This document shows positions 41,526 to 42,722 of a stretch of DNA of 42,722 nt, one piece after another (within the stretch, counting starts at the first letter, position 1; each line of letters starts with the position of its first letter). A program made the position numbers and the translations under genes. The stretch covers positions 1-42,722 of the forward strand of contig DIVL01000042.1 of the NCBI GenBank assembly GCA_002435825.1, read 5' to 3'. Origin of the DNA: Anaerolineaceae bacterium UBA6133. Its GTDB lineage: Bacteria > Chloroflexota > Anaerolineae > Anaerolineales > Anaerolineaceae. Below the pieces are notes generated by a model. It saw only the letters and a list, made by a program, of their open reading frames with translations, made no database searches and was not told the origin of the DNA.

Positions 41526-42037
41526 GCTGCTTCCTCTTCTTCGAGCTCAGCCTCGACCTCTTCGGCAACTGCTTCAGTTTCAGTCGATCCCTCGACCTCT
41601 TCGGCAACTGCTTCAGTTTCAGTCAATTCCTCGACCTCTTCAGCAACTTCTTCAGTTTCAGTCGATTCCTCAACCTCTTCGACTGCAGCTTCGGCTTCAA
41701 TCAATTCCTCAACCTCTTCGACTGCAGCTTCGGCTTCAATCAATTCCCCGACCTCTTCAATGACCTCAGATGTTGATTCGATGCCTTCATGGCGGATTTC
41801 GACCTTGACGATCTTTTCCACAACCCAGCGCACTGTGGCTGAAATCGGAGCTGATTCGACGATCACTACCTCATCGCCCACATTGCTTCCTAATTCATCA
41901 TGCGCCTTATAAGCCTTTGTGCTGCGCACCACTTTGTGATAAAGCGGATGCTGATATGTGCGCGAAACTTCCACGATGACTGTCTTGGTCATCTTGTTGG
42001 ACTTAACAACTCCCGTTAAACGTCGGCGTTTGTTCAT
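41522..42037 (-). CDS. rpsQ: 30S ribosomal protein S17 with acidic repeat tail
   Basis: 171 residues, about twice the normal 80-90. The OB-fold core (1-84) is ordinary: LTGVVKSNKMTKTVIVEVSR, HPLYHKVVRSTKAYKAHDE. After Arg82 there is no Lys or Arg. The tail is Glu/Val/Ala/Thr-rich and built from a 13-residue unit such as EEVEGSTETEAVA or EEVEELIEAEAAV. The DNA repeats every 39 bp (plus-strand unit starts at 41551, 41590, 41629, 41668, 41707 and 41746). The stop overlaps rplN and the start overlaps the rpmC stop, so the tail is part of the translated operon and is not a separate frame. Confidence 0.95.
   Translation of the reverse strand: MNKRRRLTGVVKSNKMTKTVIVEVSRTYQHPLYHKVVRSTKAYKAHDELGSNVGDEVVIVESAPISATVRWVVEKIVKVEIRHEGIESTSEVIEEVGELIEAEAAVEEVEELIEAEAAVEEVEESTETEEVAEEVEELTETEAVAEEVEGSTETEAVAEEVEAELEEEEAA
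41551..41757. repeat. 39-bp in-frame tandem repeat in rpsQ
   Basis: Five full 39-bp units and a partial sixth, exact period, beginning at 41551 on the plus strand. Units at 41551 and 41590 are almost identical, as are those at 41668 and 41707, so local duplications look recent. In-frame expansion or loss of a unit changes S17 by 13 residues. Confidence 0.9.
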
Positions 42038-42243
42038 TTCTTACCTTCCTTCTCCTGGCGGGCGCGCTCATTCAGGATCGTTTCCATTCGGGCAATGTCC
42101 CGTCGGGCAACCTTGAAGCGGCTGGTGTCCGTCAACTGACCGGTCACGATCTGGAAGCGCAAATTCATGAGCTCCTGCCGGATGTTCAACAGTTTGATAT
42201 TAATATCTTCCGTAGAAAGTTCCCTTATTTCTTTGCTGTTCAT
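42034..42243 (-). CDS. rpmC: 50S ribosomal protein L29
   Basis: 69 residues, the small helical-hairpin L29: KEIRELSTEDINIKLLNIRQ, LMNLRFQIVTGQLTDTSRFK and VARRDIARMETILNER. Its ATG overlaps the rplP TGA, and its stop overlaps rpsQ, a chain of coupled starts. Confidence 0.97.
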   Translation of the reverse strand: MNSKEIRELSTEDINIKLLNIRQELMNLRFQIVTGQLTDTSRFKVARRDIARMETILNERARQEKEGKK

Positions 42244-42665
42244 GAACCTTCTCCCATTGTTTCTCGGGCTACGACCTTAGTCTTAATACCCAATTTATAG
42301 CGTGCCCGGTTCAGTGCTCTCACTGCGGCATCGGCATCAGTTCCACCGACCTCGAACAAAATCCGACCAGGGCGAATAACTGCCACCCAATGATCCACGG
42401 CACCCTTACCCTTACCCATACGGGTTTCAGCAGCGCGCTTGGTGTAGGGTTTGTCAGGAAACACACGGATCCAGATTTTTCCACGACGCTTCAACTCGTG
42501 CACGATTGCACGGCGGCAAGCCTCGATCTGGCGCGCGGTCATATAACCACAATCCAGTGCCTTTAATCCATAGTCACCGAAGTTTACGTCCACACCGCGT
42601 GAAGCTTTGCCCTTCATACGGCCGCGCATTTGCTTGCGGTACTTTACTCTCTTTGGCATCAACAT
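42240..42665 (-). CDS. rplP: 50S ribosomal protein L16
   Basis: 141 residues; PKRVKYRKQMRGRMKGKASR at the N-terminus, GYMTARQIEACRRAIVHELK and MGKGKGAVDHWVAVIRPGRI typical of L16. ATG 42665 has GAGGAC nine bases upstream; ATG 42659 is a weaker alternative. Between rpsC and rpmC. Confidence 0.98.
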   Translation of the reverse strand: MLMPKRVKYRKQMRGRMKGKASRGVDVNFGDYGLKALDCGYMTARQIEACRRAIVHELKRRGKIWIRVFPDKPYTKRAAETRMGKGKGAVDHWVAVIRPGRILFEVGGTDADAAVRALNRARYKLGIKTKVVARETMGEGS

Positions 42666-42693
42666 AATTTACGTCCTCACTCGTTCCGAATAA

Positions 42694-42722
42694 TTACTCG
42701 CTGATATAGACACCTTCGGTGG
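42694..42722 (-). CDS. rpsC: 30S ribosomal protein S3, 3' end only
   Basis: Only the last few codons are inside the window. Reading frame three on the minus strand gives TEGVYISE then TAA (42696-42694), a believable extended S3 tail. Position directly before rplP supports rpsC. A second frame runs to a TAA at 42671-42669, so the exact stop is uncertain. Confidence 0.45.

Overview
The window looks like a chromosomal segment of a Chloroflexota bacterium, most likely class Anaerolineae. This is inferred from protein character, the zinc-binding C+ forms of S4, S14 and L36, and the mix of ribosomal, peptidase and repeat content; I ran no database search. Genes are densely packed. Starts are mostly ATG with GTG or TTG at several junctions, and many neighbours overlap by 1-8 bases.

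Layout. 1-223: two copies of a 104-bp intergenic repeat. 224-2319 (minus): sensor kinase and OmpR-type regulator. 2476-4914 (plus): membrane-anchored M20 peptidase and a HAD phosphatase. 4931-11294: a metalloid/thiol island with an MFS exporter (minus); a plus-strand operon of ArsR, small CxxC thioredoxin, CSC-type permease and a thioredoxin-CcdA fusion; and a minus-strand ArsR-DUF2703 operon. Both ArsR genes have a recognisable promoter overlapped or adjoined by an inverted repeat. A decayed second copy of the DUF2703 3' end lies just outside the island. 11423-13225: oligoendopeptidase F. 13313-14835: a REP-associated tyrosine transposase (RAYT) flanked on both sides by its own nested-palindrome repeats (228-bp period). 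14853-21695 (mostly minus): zinc peptidase, S41 peptidase, HAD phosphatase, LOG protein, DnaJ/CbpA-like co-chaperone, acyltransferase, a broken mscS (plus strand) and a hotdog thioesterase. 21704-23539: lipoprotein HtrA-like protease. 23667-24380: 285-bp tandem repeats with palindromes. 24423-26337 (plus): xseA-xseB-DUF212. 26519-29630 (minus): murJ and a YabN-type methylase-MazG fusion. 29657-42722 (minus): the long ribosomal cluster, read from rpsC (3' end only) through rplP-rpmC-rpsQ-rplN-rplX-rplE-rpsN-rpsH-rplF-rplR-rpsE-rpmD-rplO-secY-adk-map, then a promoter, then rpmJ-rpsM-rpsK-rpsD-rpoA-rplQ-truA-rplM-rpsI and a terminator hairpin.

How it works together. The ribosomal cluster is the conserved S10-spc-alpha string, but infA is absent from its usual place between map and rpmJ, and a good sigma70-type promoter sits there instead. 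Two adjacent ribosomal proteins carry unusual tails: L24 ends in a Lys/Ala-rich tail, and S17 ends in a Glu-rich tail built from an exact 39-bp (13-residue) tandem repeat. The metalloid island pairs cytoplasmic sensing (two different ArsR types), a permease, and two thiol-redox proteins, one with its thioredoxin domain predicted outside the membrane. This suggests a redox-coupled export or detoxification module rather than the standard arsB/arsC operon.

Most worth a second look: the redox/ArsR/DUF2703 island with its decayed duplicate, the RAYT with nested repeats, the S17/L24 tails, the infA gap with its promoter, and the mscS pseudogene.
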